A DNA stretch of 64,000 nucleotides from Planococcus sp. ISL-110 (GTDB taxonomy: Bacteria > Bacillota > Bacilli > Bacillales_A > Planococcaceae), in the NCBI RefSeq assembly GCF_018613575.1, contig NZ_JAGGPX010000009.1, positions 25,934-89,933 on the forward strand, given 5' to 3'. Below the pieces are notes generated by a model. It made no database searches. It saw nothing but the letters and a program-made list of their open reading frames with translations, and was not told the DNA's origin. Shown here one piece after another: positions 33,505 through 42,375 of this stretch; the first letter of the stretch is position 1, and the number at the start of each line of letters is the position of its first letter. Position numbers and translations under genes: made by a program.

Positions 33505-34491
33505 GTGAACTCATTTAAAGCCGTCAGAGTCAACGAGCAAGAAGACCAAGTAATATATGGGTTGGAAGAGGTCAATACAGATCAACTTTCCGAGGGAGAT
33601 GTCTTGATCAAAGTCGCCTATTCTTCGATTAACTATAAGGATATGCTGGCCGTTCAGAAAAATTCAGGGGTAATCCGGAATTATCCTATGATCCCTGGCA
33701 TTGATTTGAGTGGCACCATCGTCGATTCAAAAGACTCGCGCTTTACAGAAGGACAGGAAGTGATCGTGACAGGCTTTGCTATGGGCATGAGCCATACAGG
33801 AGGCTTTTCAGAATATGCACGGGTTCCTGCAGAGTGGATCGTGCCGCTGCCGGCTAATATGAGCTTGAAGGATGCCATGGTGTTCGGTACGGCTGGATTC
33901 ACTGCCGCACTATCCATTCTTGCACTCGAGAAGAGCGGTATGGACGTGGCAGACAATCCGGCTGTATTAGTCACTGGCTCAACCGGCGGAGTCGGCAGCA
34001 TCGCGCTGCAGATCCTGTCTAAAATCGGCTACAAGAACGTTTCCGCTTTGGTGCGGAAAGAGCATCAGGCCGAAGTCGCTAAATCATTGGGTGCAACGAA
34101 TGTTATTTTTGCCGAGGAGCTCGGCGACGCCAAGAAGCCATTGGCCAAGACCCGATTCGACTATGTAGTAGATACGGTCGGCGGAGATGTGACTTCTGCA
34201 TTGATCCCACAGATTTCTTACGATGGAAGCATGAGCATGTGCGGAAATGCTGGCGGACTTCAAGTAAGCACTACTGTGCTGCCGTTCATCCTCAGAGGCG
34301 TAAGCCTTCTTGGAATCGACTCGGTCAATGTGCCGATCGAGAAGCGCGGAAGCCTTTGGGAGAAGATGGCGGGCGACTGGAACATCACCGAAACGACGCT
34401 GGTAAACGAGATTTCACTTGAAGAGCTAACTGAAACAATTGATGCCATCAAAAATGGACAACATTTGGGACGAACTATCGTTAAGTTGTAA
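33505..34491 (+). CDS. YhdH/YhfP-family quinone oxidoreductase (acrylyl-CoA reductase-like MDR)
   Basis: A 328-residue medium-chain dehydrogenase/reductase. NYKDMLAVQKNSGVIRNYPMIPGIDLSG, the nucleotide-binding VLVTGSTGGVGSIALQIL and GNAGGLQVSTTVLPFILRGVSLLGIDSV are the YhdH-family signatures. GTG 33505 is chosen, 9 nt after AGGAAGGGG; the ATG at 33454 would add 17 unconserved residues. NADPH-dependent reduction of alpha,beta-unsaturated acyl or quinone compounds is likely. It is probably controlled by the adjacent MarR. Confidence 0.88.
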   Translation: MNSFKAVRVNEQEDQVIYGLEEVNTDQLSEGDVLIKVAYSSINYKDMLAVQKNSGVIRNYPMIPGIDLSGTIVDSKDSRFTEGQEVIVTGFAMGMSHTGGFSEYARVPAEWIVPLPANMSLKDAMVFGTAGFTAALSILALEKSGMDVADNPAVLVTGSTGGVGSIALQILSKIGYKNVSALVRKEHQAEVAKSLGATNVIFAEELGDAKKPLAKTRFDYVVDTVGGDVTSALIPQISYDGSMSMCGNAGGLQVSTTVLPFILRGVSLLGIDSVNVPIEKRGSLWEKMAGDWNITETTLVNEISLEELTETIDAIKNGQHLGRTIVKL

Positions 34492-34515
34492 CGGTCTTTC
34501 TCCAGGCAAAATACA

Positions 34516-34556
34516 CAAAAAGCGGAAGGGCTGAAATCAGCCCTTCCGCTTTTTGC
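34516..34556. terminator. Strong terminator
   Basis: Perfect stem AAAAAGCGGAAGGGCTGA with its complement and T/A runs on both strands. It is shared with the converging gene at 34565. Confidence 0.92.
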
Positions 34557-34564
34557 ATTAGCAT

Positions 34565-35011
34565 TTATTTTTTCCCCGCTTCTTTCCAATCATGCGACCC
34601 GCGGACCCAGCCGCCGATCACCGCGCCCATCGCCAGCATCGGCGAATCGAACTCGGTGTCCTCCATCAGCAGCAACTGATGCTCAAACGGCACAAGCAGC
34701 TTGTCCAGCACCAGGTTTTCCCGCAGTTTGACGTATTTTTTGGGACATTTCGGTGAAGTCGACGCCGCAAACTTGGAGCCCCGCTGCACCACGAATTTCT
34801 CGCTGCGGTAAAACCCGGTTGCATCCGCTCCGCGCTTCGAGGTGATAGAAAAGATGTCAGGCACAGCCTCGGTTTCCGGATAGAACTTTAGCATCCCCGA
34901 TTCAAATGGATCAATGGTTTGTTCCTCACCGGTTTGGGCATCCAACTCCAGGAATTGATAAAGCTCGCCTTCTTGGGGGTGATAGATTTTCTTCACATAA
35001 TACTCCTTCAT
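34565..35011 (-). CDS. DUF4357-like protein
   Basis: A 148-residue soluble protein. The central stretch KRGADATGFYRSEKFVVQRGSK followed by KLRENLVLDKLL resembles the DUF4357 domain. No enzyme motif is visible. GGAGG precedes the ATG at 35011. DUF4357 often accompanies GIY-YIG or restriction-type genes, but this gene is more GC-rich than the neighbouring helicase and need not be linked to it. Confidence 0.6.
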   Translation of the reverse strand: MKEYYVKKIYHPQEGELYQFLELDAQTGEEQTIDPFESGMLKFYPETEAVPDIFSITSKRGADATGFYRSEKFVVQRGSKFAASTSPKCPKKYVKLRENLVLDKLLVPFEHQLLLMEDTEFDSPMLAMGAVIGGWVRGSHDWKEAGKK

Positions 35012-35145
35012 TTTTCGTCCTCCTCTAAAGTAAGTTTGACTCTCGCTGGGATAGCGGGCGTCTGGTTACTGTAGAGATAGAAGAAGTTAGTGGAAAAGGA
35101 TACAGGCAGGAAAAAATAAAGCAGACTAACAACCAAATCATAAAA

Positions 35146-38040
35146 TTAACTTTCTTCACTGGAGATGTAATGATACAGCTTACTCTCCACCGTGTTTTCC
35201 AATGCTAACTGCATATGAACTACTGGAATATCTTTTGAATTTTTATCTTTCATTAACGCTTGTTCCACACTCGTCTTGTCCGGAAAAGCCTGCCCTAAAT
35301 AGTAGAAATCGCCGCCTTCATCATCATCTTTTTTGATGAACAAATGAAGATCAATATTGTTTTCTGCAGCTCGAATAATTGTTTTTACTTCTGCAGACTC
35401 TAACGTACGGTTACTTCTTGTCGACCACGTGAAGATTTCCGGGCTGATAAAGCCTTCTGTGTATGCCACACTCGACTCAACTTCATCGTTTTTATGATAA
35501 GTAACGAAAATAGGACATGTACCATGCTTCGTTTTATACCCATAGATTGTCGAGCTTTCATCGCTTGTCCAATTCAATAGCCGGCAAGCATCTTTGCGAG
35601 TATATTTCTTATAGAGTGTCAGGGATTTATCGCATCTATAGCTTTTGCTTAATTCTTTTGCGCTCATGACAATATCCGTCAGCATCGCCTTGAAGCTTGG
35701 ATTCCGCTCAATACTCTCTTGAATTTCTTCATTAAACTCGATACCAGTGGGTCCAAAGACCACAAGTGGTTTATTGCCATATTTTTTTTGAGACCCTTGA
35801 TTGAAGAAACTCAAGTCCATGACCCGCTGCACCGAAGCTAAGGTTTCTGGATCAACAGAGCAATTATGAGCTCTTATAGATTGTTTAAATGCTTGCATTG
35901 TGACTTGGTCATTTTCCAGCAACAATTCGAGCAACAGGATTTCATGAAGTCGTTTACCATTCAGAATTTCCAAGGACAGCATCGTCAGCACCTGTTCTTC
36001 ATAGACATTTACTAACGGATCAATCTCCTTAAGCTTCAATAAAAACTGATGGTAGGTTGTGTATTTTTGAACAATCACCAACGGATCGATTGAATTATTA
36101 TGAATAAAATCCTGAAGCTGCGGGATCTTTCCGATTCTGTTTTTCAACTCAATATAAGCTTCGCGAAGAATCTTCATATCGCTTAAATTGCTCCTCTTAA
36201 TCGCTGAGAACACGCGATTTTTCGCTACTTCTTCAAAATTTACAGTAGAAATCCCTTTGATGTAGCTTGTATCTTTCATTCGCCGGCGGATATTGTCTTT
36301 GTTGTGTGAGCGCTCACCAGACAAAGCGACAGGAATGAGGTAGTTATTCTTGTAATTCCCAATAAAATCAATGATCGTTACGAACTCTTTGGATCCATGC
36401 TTACGAAGTCCTCGTCCGAGCTGCTGGATAAAAATAATGCTCGACTGCGTTTGTCTCAGCATGACCACTTGATTAACGCTTGGAATATCGATTCCTTCAT
36501 TAAAAATATCAACAGTCAAAATATAATCGATAATGTCATTTTCTAACCGTTCGACCTGCAGAATCCGTTCTTCCTGAGAATTTTGGCCGGTTAACGCGAC
36601 CGTTTTTAATCCACGCCGATTCAGCTCTTCTGAAAGTTTTGTCGCTTCTTCTTTTCTGCTGCAAAACATGAGACCTCTTACTTTCTCACCCGAATGGCCG
36701 TAATAGTCGACCTTTTGTAGAAGATGATCAACACGTTCTTCTGTTATTAATTTCGAAAAAGCCGTAGCTTCGTCGATAACGCCTTCTTCATACTCCACAT
36801 CCGTTACCCCAAAGTAATGAAACGGGCAAAGCATGTCTTCTTCTAGAGCTTCCTGCAAGCGAATTTCGTATGCCACATTGTAATCGAACAGCTCGTAAAT
36901 ATTGAAATCATCGGTGCGTTCAGGCGTAGCTGTCATCCCCATTAGAAACTTTGGTTGAAAATGCTCAATGACTTTCTGATACGATTTTGCTCCTGCTTTA
37001 TGTACTTCATCAATTAGAATATAGTCAAACGCCTGCGGGTCTAGTTGACGGAGCGTTTCTTCCTTAGAAATCGTTTGAATGGTCGCAAACAAATAACGCG
37101 CATCCGTCTCCCTCAGGTTGCCCGATAGAATCCCAAAATCTTTCTCCATCCCACCTAATATTCGAATAAAGTCGGCTTTGGCTTTTTGAAGAATTTGTTC
37201 TCTATGAACGATAAACAACATTCTTTTTGGTGCAAAATCCCGTACGTCAAAAGCTGATAGGTAGGTTTTCCCCGTACCCGTCGCCGAAATCACTAAGCCT
37301 TTGTCATTCCCTGATTCTCGCACCGCTTTTATTTCTTGAAGAGCAGCTTTTTGCATTTTATTTGGTTTGATATGGATGGCTTCTTCTACCGGATTTTCTG
37401 TATACACTTCTGGAAATTCAGCCACGTTTACTAATTCTTTACGGTATTCGATTGGCACATATGATTGTTCATATCTTGTAATCCATTGTTCTGTCAGCGA
37501 GTGTGCGTTCTCCCACACTTCTTCAAATTGCTGATAGAAATGAGAAACCAATTCGCCGTTTTCATGCGAGCTCAACTTGACGTTCCACTCATAATTAACT
37601 TTTAAAGCTTGTGCTGTTAAATTAGAACTCCCAACGATCAAGGTTTGGTGTGTGTCATGAGAGAAAATATACCCTTTTGAATGAAAGCCTTTCATGCTCG
37701 ATAATCGGACTTCCACATTGTTAATTTTCATGAGTTCTTTGAACACTTTTGGTTGATTGAAATTCAGAAAAGTCGAGGTTAAAATTCTTCCTTTAATTCC
37801 TTTCTGGTGAAGATCTGATAAATGGGTTTTTAAAGTCGCCAAGCCACTTTCAGTCACAAAAGCTACAGAAAAGAGAAACGATTGACAGCTGTCCAGCTCC
37901 TCAGTTATGGAATTCAATACCGTTTCATTTGTTTTCACATTATTGATCAGCAAAGTCGGCTTAAAGCGTTCACCGCTCGGTTTTGTTTGATCGATGAATC
38001 CTTTGTATATAGAGTCTTCTAAATTCTGTAGAAAATTCAT
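35146..38040 (-). CDS. PLD-nuclease / SF2 helicase / DUF3427 protein
   Basis: A 964-residue multidomain protein. Residues about 20-200 form a phospholipase-D-like domain with the HxK motif FHSKGYIF and the downstream GSSNLTAQAL. Residues about 230-620 are an SF2 helicase with Walker A SATGTGKTYL, DEVH in LIDEVHKAG, TATPERTDD and motif VI QQLGRGLRKHG. The rest (about 620-960) resembles DUF3427. Such proteins are found with NUDIX hydrolases and in defence contexts. It follows the NUDIX gene by about 30 bp in one operon. A DNA-processing or anti-phage role is inferred. Confidence 0.85.
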   Translation of the reverse strand: MNFLQNLEDSIYKGFIDQTKPSGERFKPTLLINNVKTNETVLNSITEELDSCQSFLFSVAFVTESGLATLKTHLSDLHQKGIKGRILTSTFLNFNQPKVFKELMKINNVEVRLSSMKGFHSKGYIFSHDTHQTLIVGSSNLTAQALKVNYEWNVKLSSHENGELVSHFYQQFEEVWENAHSLTEQWITRYEQSYVPIEYRKELVNVAEFPEVYTENPVEEAIHIKPNKMQKAALQEIKAVRESGNDKGLVISATGTGKTYLSAFDVRDFAPKRMLFIVHREQILQKAKADFIRILGGMEKDFGILSGNLRETDARYLFATIQTISKEETLRQLDPQAFDYILIDEVHKAGAKSYQKVIEHFQPKFLMGMTATPERTDDFNIYELFDYNVAYEIRLQEALEEDMLCPFHYFGVTDVEYEEGVIDEATAFSKLITEERVDHLLQKVDYYGHSGEKVRGLMFCSRKEEATKLSEELNRRGLKTVALTGQNSQEERILQVERLENDIIDYILTVDIFNEGIDIPSVNQVVMLRQTQSSIIFIQQLGRGLRKHGSKEFVTIIDFIGNYKNNYLIPVALSGERSHNKDNIRRRMKDTSYIKGISTVNFEEVAKNRVFSAIKRSNLSDMKILREAYIELKNRIGKIPQLQDFIHNNSIDPLVIVQKYTTYHQFLLKLKEIDPLVNVYEEQVLTMLSLEILNGKRLHEILLLELLLENDQVTMQAFKQSIRAHNCSVDPETLASVQRVMDLSFFNQGSQKKYGNKPLVVFGPTGIEFNEEIQESIERNPSFKAMLTDIVMSAKELSKSYRCDKSLTLYKKYTRKDACRLLNWTSDESSTIYGYKTKHGTCPIFVTYHKNDEVESSVAYTEGFISPEIFTWSTRSNRTLESAEVKTIIRAAENNIDLHLFIKKDDDEGGDFYYLGQAFPDKTSVEQALMKDKNSKDIPVVHMQLALENTVESKLYHYISSEES

Positions 38041-38071
38041 TTCTGTCCCTCGCTTTTCTTAACTAACCCTA

Positions 38072-38476
38072 TTATTTCTGGGCTTGATATGCCCGTTTTA
38101 ATTTTTGAATCGCCGGTATATCTGCTGGTGCCCATTCTAGCTGCTCTAGTTGGTACGCTTCTAACCACCGAATTGCCATATGCTCTGTTAGCACCGGTGT
38201 GCCTTCGACTAGTTGGCAATAAAATGTGGTCAAATGCACAATTCCAAAATCGTATTCGTATACCGTGTGCTCTACTTGCTCCCCAATTTCCACATGGCAA
38301 TGCATTTCTTCTTGAATTTCTCTTTGCAGCGCCTCTTCAGGCGTTTCCATTTTTTCAATCTTTCCACCGGGAAATTCCCACAGGCCAGGCAAGCTTTTTT
38401 CCATTCCTCGCTGTGCACATAAAATGTTGTTGCCGTCTGTAATTACTGCTCCAACTACATGTATATTTTTCTTCAT
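38072..38476 (-). CDS. NUDIX hydrolase, MutT/8-oxo-dGTPase-like
   Basis: A 134-residue protein with an intact Nudix box, GGKIEKMETPEEALQREIQEE (GX5EX7REXXEE, about 37-57). LCAQRG-type and WEFPGGK segments resemble (deoxy)nucleoside triphosphate pyrophosphohydrolases such as MutT/CTP pyrophosphohydrolase. First gene of a two-gene operon with the helicase-nuclease. It may sanitise nucleotides or produce or degrade a nucleotide signal for its partner; that is inference. Confidence 0.88.
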   Translation of the reverse strand: MKKNIHVVGAVITDGNNILCAQRGMEKSLPGLWEFPGGKIEKMETPEEALQREIQEEMHCHVEIGEQVEHTVYEYDFGIVHLTTFYCQLVEGTPVLTEHMAIRWLEAYQLEQLEWAPADIPAIQKLKRAYQAQK

Positions 38477-38748
38477 AATCCTTCTTCACCTGCTTCTCGA
38501 AATTTAAAGTTACTCATAACAATTTAGCTTTTAATTCCCTTTATTCTAACATTTTCTCTTCACGAAGCATTCTTCTTTATTCATTAAATTGAAATATTTG
38601 TAAATACCCCTCTTAATGTGATGTGCTTTATCACCTGCAAAAATCTTTTAAAGATAAGGTTCTGATATCTCACACCCAAAAACCAATCTTCCTATTTCCC
38701 TGTAATATTCAATCTTTTTTGTTACACTTACAAAAAGGCCGAACTAAT

Positions 38749-39153
38749 ATGCCATTACCGAAAGGATTTTTTACTTTGAAGACCTACTGGCTTATCCTTG
38801 CCGTATTACTGATTAATCTATCTATACTTCTGGTCAATGATTATTTCCCGGGGACACTTGTTGAGCTTGGCATTCCTCAGTGGATATTGTTTGTAGTTAT
38901 TGCGCTTATGGTCGTACTCAGTGCGTTCACACTCAAGCCGCAACGGGAAAAGAAACGTTATATGATCATTTTTCCCGTTCTGATGATTGTGGTGCCAGTG
39001 ATCGTGCTGGCTGTCTTGACGGTGCTTGGCGGAGAATCCCATAATGGCATTTCGCTTACGAGTCCCTCCTTGTGGATCGCCGCTGCAGTGACGCTGTGGA
39101 TTTTCTGGCTCGAATATGCCCGGACTTCCCCAAAAAAATCAGAGGATGTATAA
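38749..39153 (+). CDS. Membrane protein of unknown function
   Basis: A 134-residue protein with about four hydrophobic helices and a short basic C-terminus. The ATG at 38749 (MPLPKGFFTLKTYW) is the most natural start; the ribosome site is weak (AAAGG, 10 nt away), and the frame stays open upstream to 38623 without better support. No family recognised. Confidence 0.55.
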   Translation: MPLPKGFFTLKTYWLILAVLLINLSILLVNDYFPGTLVELGIPQWILFVVIALMVVLSAFTLKPQREKKRYMIIFPVLMIVVPVIVLAVLTVLGGESHNGISLTSPSLWIAAAVTLWIFWLEYARTSPKKSEDV

Positions 39154-39162
39154 GTTTTCTAC

Positions 39163-39228
39163 TATCCATACGAAAAGGCCAAAGAAGCTTTGATCAGTTC
39201 TTTGGCCTTTTCGTATGGAGTTTTTGTT
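39163..39228. terminator. Long bidirectional terminator
   Basis: A 20-bp stem built from CATACGAAAAGGCCAAAGAA and its complement, an 11-nt loop and TTTTT. Shared by converging genes. Confidence 0.92.
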
Positions 39229-39254
39229 TTATCCGCCTGGTGGCGTGAAGGAAG

Positions 39255-40253
39255 CTAGCTACTGCGATGATCCTCCAACAGCCCCTGCAATTCCTTGACT
39301 ACGTCTTGAGGAACTTTGCCTGTGACACCCGCGACCAGGTTCTCCGCCGCTTTCATAAGCATGGCTGCACGGGTTTTTTCGGTGGCCGATCCGATGTGCG
39401 GAAGCGCGACGACCTGCTCCATCTGCAAGAGCGGATTGTCCGGCGGGACCGGTTCCTGTTCGAAGACGTCGAGTCCCGCTCCACGGATTTCTCCCCTTTC
39501 CAAAGCTCTGATCAAGGCTTTCTCGTCCACCACTGCCCCTCTGGCACAGTTGATCAAAATCGCGCTGTTCTTCATCTTTTCGAATTGCTTTCTTCCCATC
39601 AGGTGGTGGGTTTCAGGCGTCAACGGCACGATCAAGACGACAAAATCGGATTTTTCCAAGAGTGGCTCCAGCTCGCTGTAAACAATGCCGTATTTTTCTT
39701 CGAGCGCGGGCTTCGGGGTCCGGCTGTTGTAAAGGACCTCCATTTCGAATCCGAACCTCGCTCGCCTGACAATCTTCTCGCCGATGCGGCCCATGCCGAT
39801 AATGCCCATCGTCGCGTGGTGCACATCGATGCCGAATAATTGCCGGACATCCTTTTGTTTATCCCACTTGCCTTGTTTGACGTAGTTGTTGAGCTCCGGT
39901 ACCCGCCTTGCAGTGGCAAGCACCAGGCTGAACGCCAGATCCGCCACCGTCTCATCCAGCACAAAAGGTGTATGTGTGCCAAGTACCCTGTACTGCTTCA
40001 TGGCTTCCAGGTCAAAGGAATCGTAGCCGACTGCCGAATTGCTGATGACTTTCAACTCTGGTGCCCGCTCCAGCAATTCATGTGTAACAGGCGCATGCTG
40101 CACCAGCACCCCTTCCACATCCTTTATTTCTTCCATTAGGACATCCAGCGGGATCGCACCTTCCCCTTGCCATTTCCTGTAGTCACAATGCTCGCCGATG
40201 TATTCTTCCACTTCTTTTGAGACCTTTCGTGCAATATAAACTTTTGGTTTCAT
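39255..40253 (-). CDS. D-2-hydroxyacid dehydrogenase (glyoxylate/hydroxypyruvate reductase-like)
   Basis: A 332-residue NAD-dependent dehydrogenase. The Rossmann motif is MGIIGMGRIGEKI, the catalytic Arg lies in INCARGAVVDEKAL, Glu in LDVFEQEPV, and His in LPHIGSAT. It is closest to GyaR/GhrB-type glyoxylate and D-glycerate dehydrogenases. AGGAGGTCC precedes the ATG. It is divergent from the nitrilase-family gene. Confidence 0.9.
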   Translation of the reverse strand: MKPKVYIARKVSKEVEEYIGEHCDYRKWQGEGAIPLDVLMEEIKDVEGVLVQHAPVTHELLERAPELKVISNSAVGYDSFDLEAMKQYRVLGTHTPFVLDETVADLAFSLVLATARRVPELNNYVKQGKWDKQKDVRQLFGIDVHHATMGIIGMGRIGEKIVRRARFGFEMEVLYNSRTPKPALEEKYGIVYSELEPLLEKSDFVVLIVPLTPETHHLMGRKQFEKMKNSAILINCARGAVVDEKALIRALERGEIRGAGLDVFEQEPVPPDNPLLQMEQVVALPHIGSATEKTRAAMLMKAAENLVAGVTGKVPQDVVKELQGLLEDHRSS

Positions 40254-40353
40254 TCCGGGACCTCCTATTGAGTATAAAATCCAGTTTCCCTGTTCTATTT
40301 CAAGAATATTATAACAATGATAAAATGAAAGAAGTTACGAAAGGATGAGATGG

Positions 40354-41307
40354 ATGGAAAAAGCCCCTAAATTCAAAGTAGCCGTCGTCCAAGCTGGCTC
40401 TGAAATCATGGACAAGGAAAAAGGCGTTTTGAAAACCGTTCGTTTGATTGAAGAAGCGGGAGCTCAAGGTGCCAAAATCATCGTCTTTCCCGAGGCGTTC
40501 ATTCCCGCCTATCCGCGTGGCATGTCGTTTGGTGCAGTCGTGGGCAGCCGCTCCCCGGAAGGCCGAAAAGATTTTCGGCAGTATTGGGACAATTCCATCA
40601 CCGCGCCAGGTCCTGAAACGGCAGTTATCGGCAAAGCAGCAAAGCAGGCGGGTGCTTATATCGTCATCGGCGTTATCGAGAAGGACGCTGCCGGCAGCCA
40701 AGGCACCTTGTATTGCACCGCCCTGTTTTTCGGTCCGGACGGTGAACTGCTCGGCAAACACCGCAAGCTGAAACCGACCGGCTCTGAACGGTTGATTTGG
40801 GGACAGGGAGACGGCAGTACACTACCAGTCTTTGATACGCCTTACGGACGCCTCGGTGCATTGATCTGCTGGGAGAATTATATGCCTTTGGCACGTGCGG
40901 CCATGTATGAAAAAGGCATCCAGATTTACGTCATGCCCACTGCTGATGCGCGGGACACGTGGACAGCGACCGTTCGCCACGTCGCTGCGGAAGGGCGCTG
41001 CTTTGTTTTGTCCTGCAACCAGTATTCGACAAAAGCCATGTATCCGGAAGAAATCTCGAACCGGGATGAATTCAAAGAGTTGCCGGAGGAAATGTCCCGA
41101 GGCGGCAGCTGCATCGCCGGTCCGTTGGGAGAACTGATTGTGGAACCGGTATACGGGGAAGAAACGATCCTCTACGCTGAACTCGACTTGGATCAGATCG
41201 CTGAAAGCCAGTTCGACTTTGACGTATCGGGCCATTACTCGCGTCCGGATGTTTTTCAGCTGTCGGTCAATGAGAAAGAGCAGAAGACGGTGGTTTGGGA
41301 AAAATAA
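40354..41307 (+). CDS. Nitrilase-superfamily carbon-nitrogen hydrolase
   Basis: A 317-residue enzyme with the catalytic triad visible: Glu in VFPEAFIPAYPRG, Lys in GKHRKLKPTGSER and Cys in LICWENYMPLAR, the last being characteristic of true nitrilases (branch 1). It hydrolyses nitriles to acids and ammonia; a cyanide or aldoxime-related substrate is possible. ATG 40354 is preferred over 40345 for spacing from AAAGG. It stands alone, followed by a terminator. Confidence 0.9.
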   Translation: MEKAPKFKVAVVQAGSEIMDKEKGVLKTVRLIEEAGAQGAKIIVFPEAFIPAYPRGMSFGAVVGSRSPEGRKDFRQYWDNSITAPGPETAVIGKAAKQAGAYIVIGVIEKDAAGSQGTLYCTALFFGPDGELLGKHRKLKPTGSERLIWGQGDGSTLPVFDTPYGRLGALICWENYMPLARAAMYEKGIQIYVMPTADARDTWTATVRHVAAEGRCFVLSCNQYSTKAMYPEEISNRDEFKELPEEMSRGGSCIAGPLGELIVEPVYGEETILYAELDLDQIAESQFDFDVSGHYSRPDVFQLSVNEKEQKTVVWEK

Positions 41308-41313
41308 ACGAAC

Positions 41314-41365
41314 GAAAAAGCACGGCCAAAACGTTGGTAATAAACGTTTCGGCTGTGCTTTTCAT
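41314..41365. terminator. Bidirectional terminator
   Basis: Stem AAAAGCACGGCCAAAACGTT with AACGTTTCGGCTGTGCTTTT, two mismatches, 7-nt loop; shared by the nitrilase and peroxidase genes. Confidence 0.88.
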
Positions 41366-41385
41366 TTTCAACCCATATAGATGCC

Positions 41386-41922
41386 TCAGACTGTTCTAAC
41401 CAATAACTGTTCAATGACCTGCTCCATTGCCTTGGGTTTCACAGTTGGGCCAAAACGATGGACCACATTGCCTTTTCGGTCGATCAGGAATTTCGTGAAA
41501 TTCCACTGGATGTCGGAGCTTTCCAACATATCCCGATCTTCTTTCTGCCAGATCCCCGCATCGTCAAAGCCCTCATCTGCCGGAGCCTGTTCGCGTAGGT
41601 ACTGATAAAGCGGATGGGCAGTTTCACCATTTACCTCAATTTTTTGGGCAAGCGGAAAGCTTACGCCATAGTTGATGGAACAGAATTCTGAAATTTCTTC
41701 ATCTGTTCCCGGTTCCTGTCCGCCAAACTGGTCGCACGGGAAGCCGATGATTTCGAACCCGTTTTCTTTATGGGTGTTATACAACTCTTCCAATTCTTCA
41801 TATTGAGGGGTTAATCCGCATTTACTGGCTGTATTCACAATCAGCAGGACCTCGCCCTGGAACTTCTCGAGAGGCAGTTCTTCCCTCTTCGATGATTTTG
41901 TGTGGAATGAATAAATCGACAT
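41386..41922 (-). CDS. Glutathione-peroxidase-family thiol peroxidase
   Basis: A 178-residue Cys-type GPx (BsaA-like). The catalytic cysteine lies in NTASKCGLTPQ, the second block is GFPCDQFGGQEPG, and WNFTKFLID carries the conserved Trp-Asn. Bacterial members use thioredoxin or bacillithiol to reduce hydroperoxides. AGGAGGAA precedes the ATG. Monocistronic. Confidence 0.92.
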   Translation of the reverse strand: MSIYSFHTKSSKREELPLEKFQGEVLLIVNTASKCGLTPQYEELEELYNTHKENGFEIIGFPCDQFGGQEPGTDEEISEFCSINYGVSFPLAQKIEVNGETAHPLYQYLREQAPADEGFDDAGIWQKEDRDMLESSDIQWNFTKFLIDRKGNVVHRFGPTVKPKAMEQVIEQLLVRTV

Positions 41923-42375
41923 GAATTTCCTCCTCTTTCATGGGCGCTGGACATCTCAGCTTTTTCCCTGGCATTGGCCGGTTCTGAAAAGCAGATGCTC
42001 CCATTTATCAATTGCTCTCTATAATTCTAGTATCCTTCTTTTTTGCAGCAGTTACAAACTTGATGTGTTGCCAGAGCAAAATCGACCGATAAATCCCTCA
42101 CTATTCCTTATGCTGTTGGACAAAATATGCTCCATGTAATAGATCTGTACTCCGGTTTAATTTAATACCCCAAACATGCCCATTGCTTCGTGAATGATGA
42201 AGAGAGACAATTCTGTATGACCCCAAATGGCGTGGTTGTCGTTGGACGGGCACACGATATCGAATTTTACAGCTAATTTCTTCACCCTTGCGAATACTTA
42301 TTTACAGACGCTCTACGAGTTTTCTGTCAAACTAAGTAAAACTGTCCTATAGCGTCTTTCAAAGGAGCCCTTTCC
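41923..42375. other. Intergenic region
   Basis: Contains promoter space for the peroxidase gene and the transporter gene. A 42-codon open frame on the minus strand (42157-42285, GTG start) reads protein-like but lacks a properly spaced ribosome site. No other feature was seen. Confidence 0.4.
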
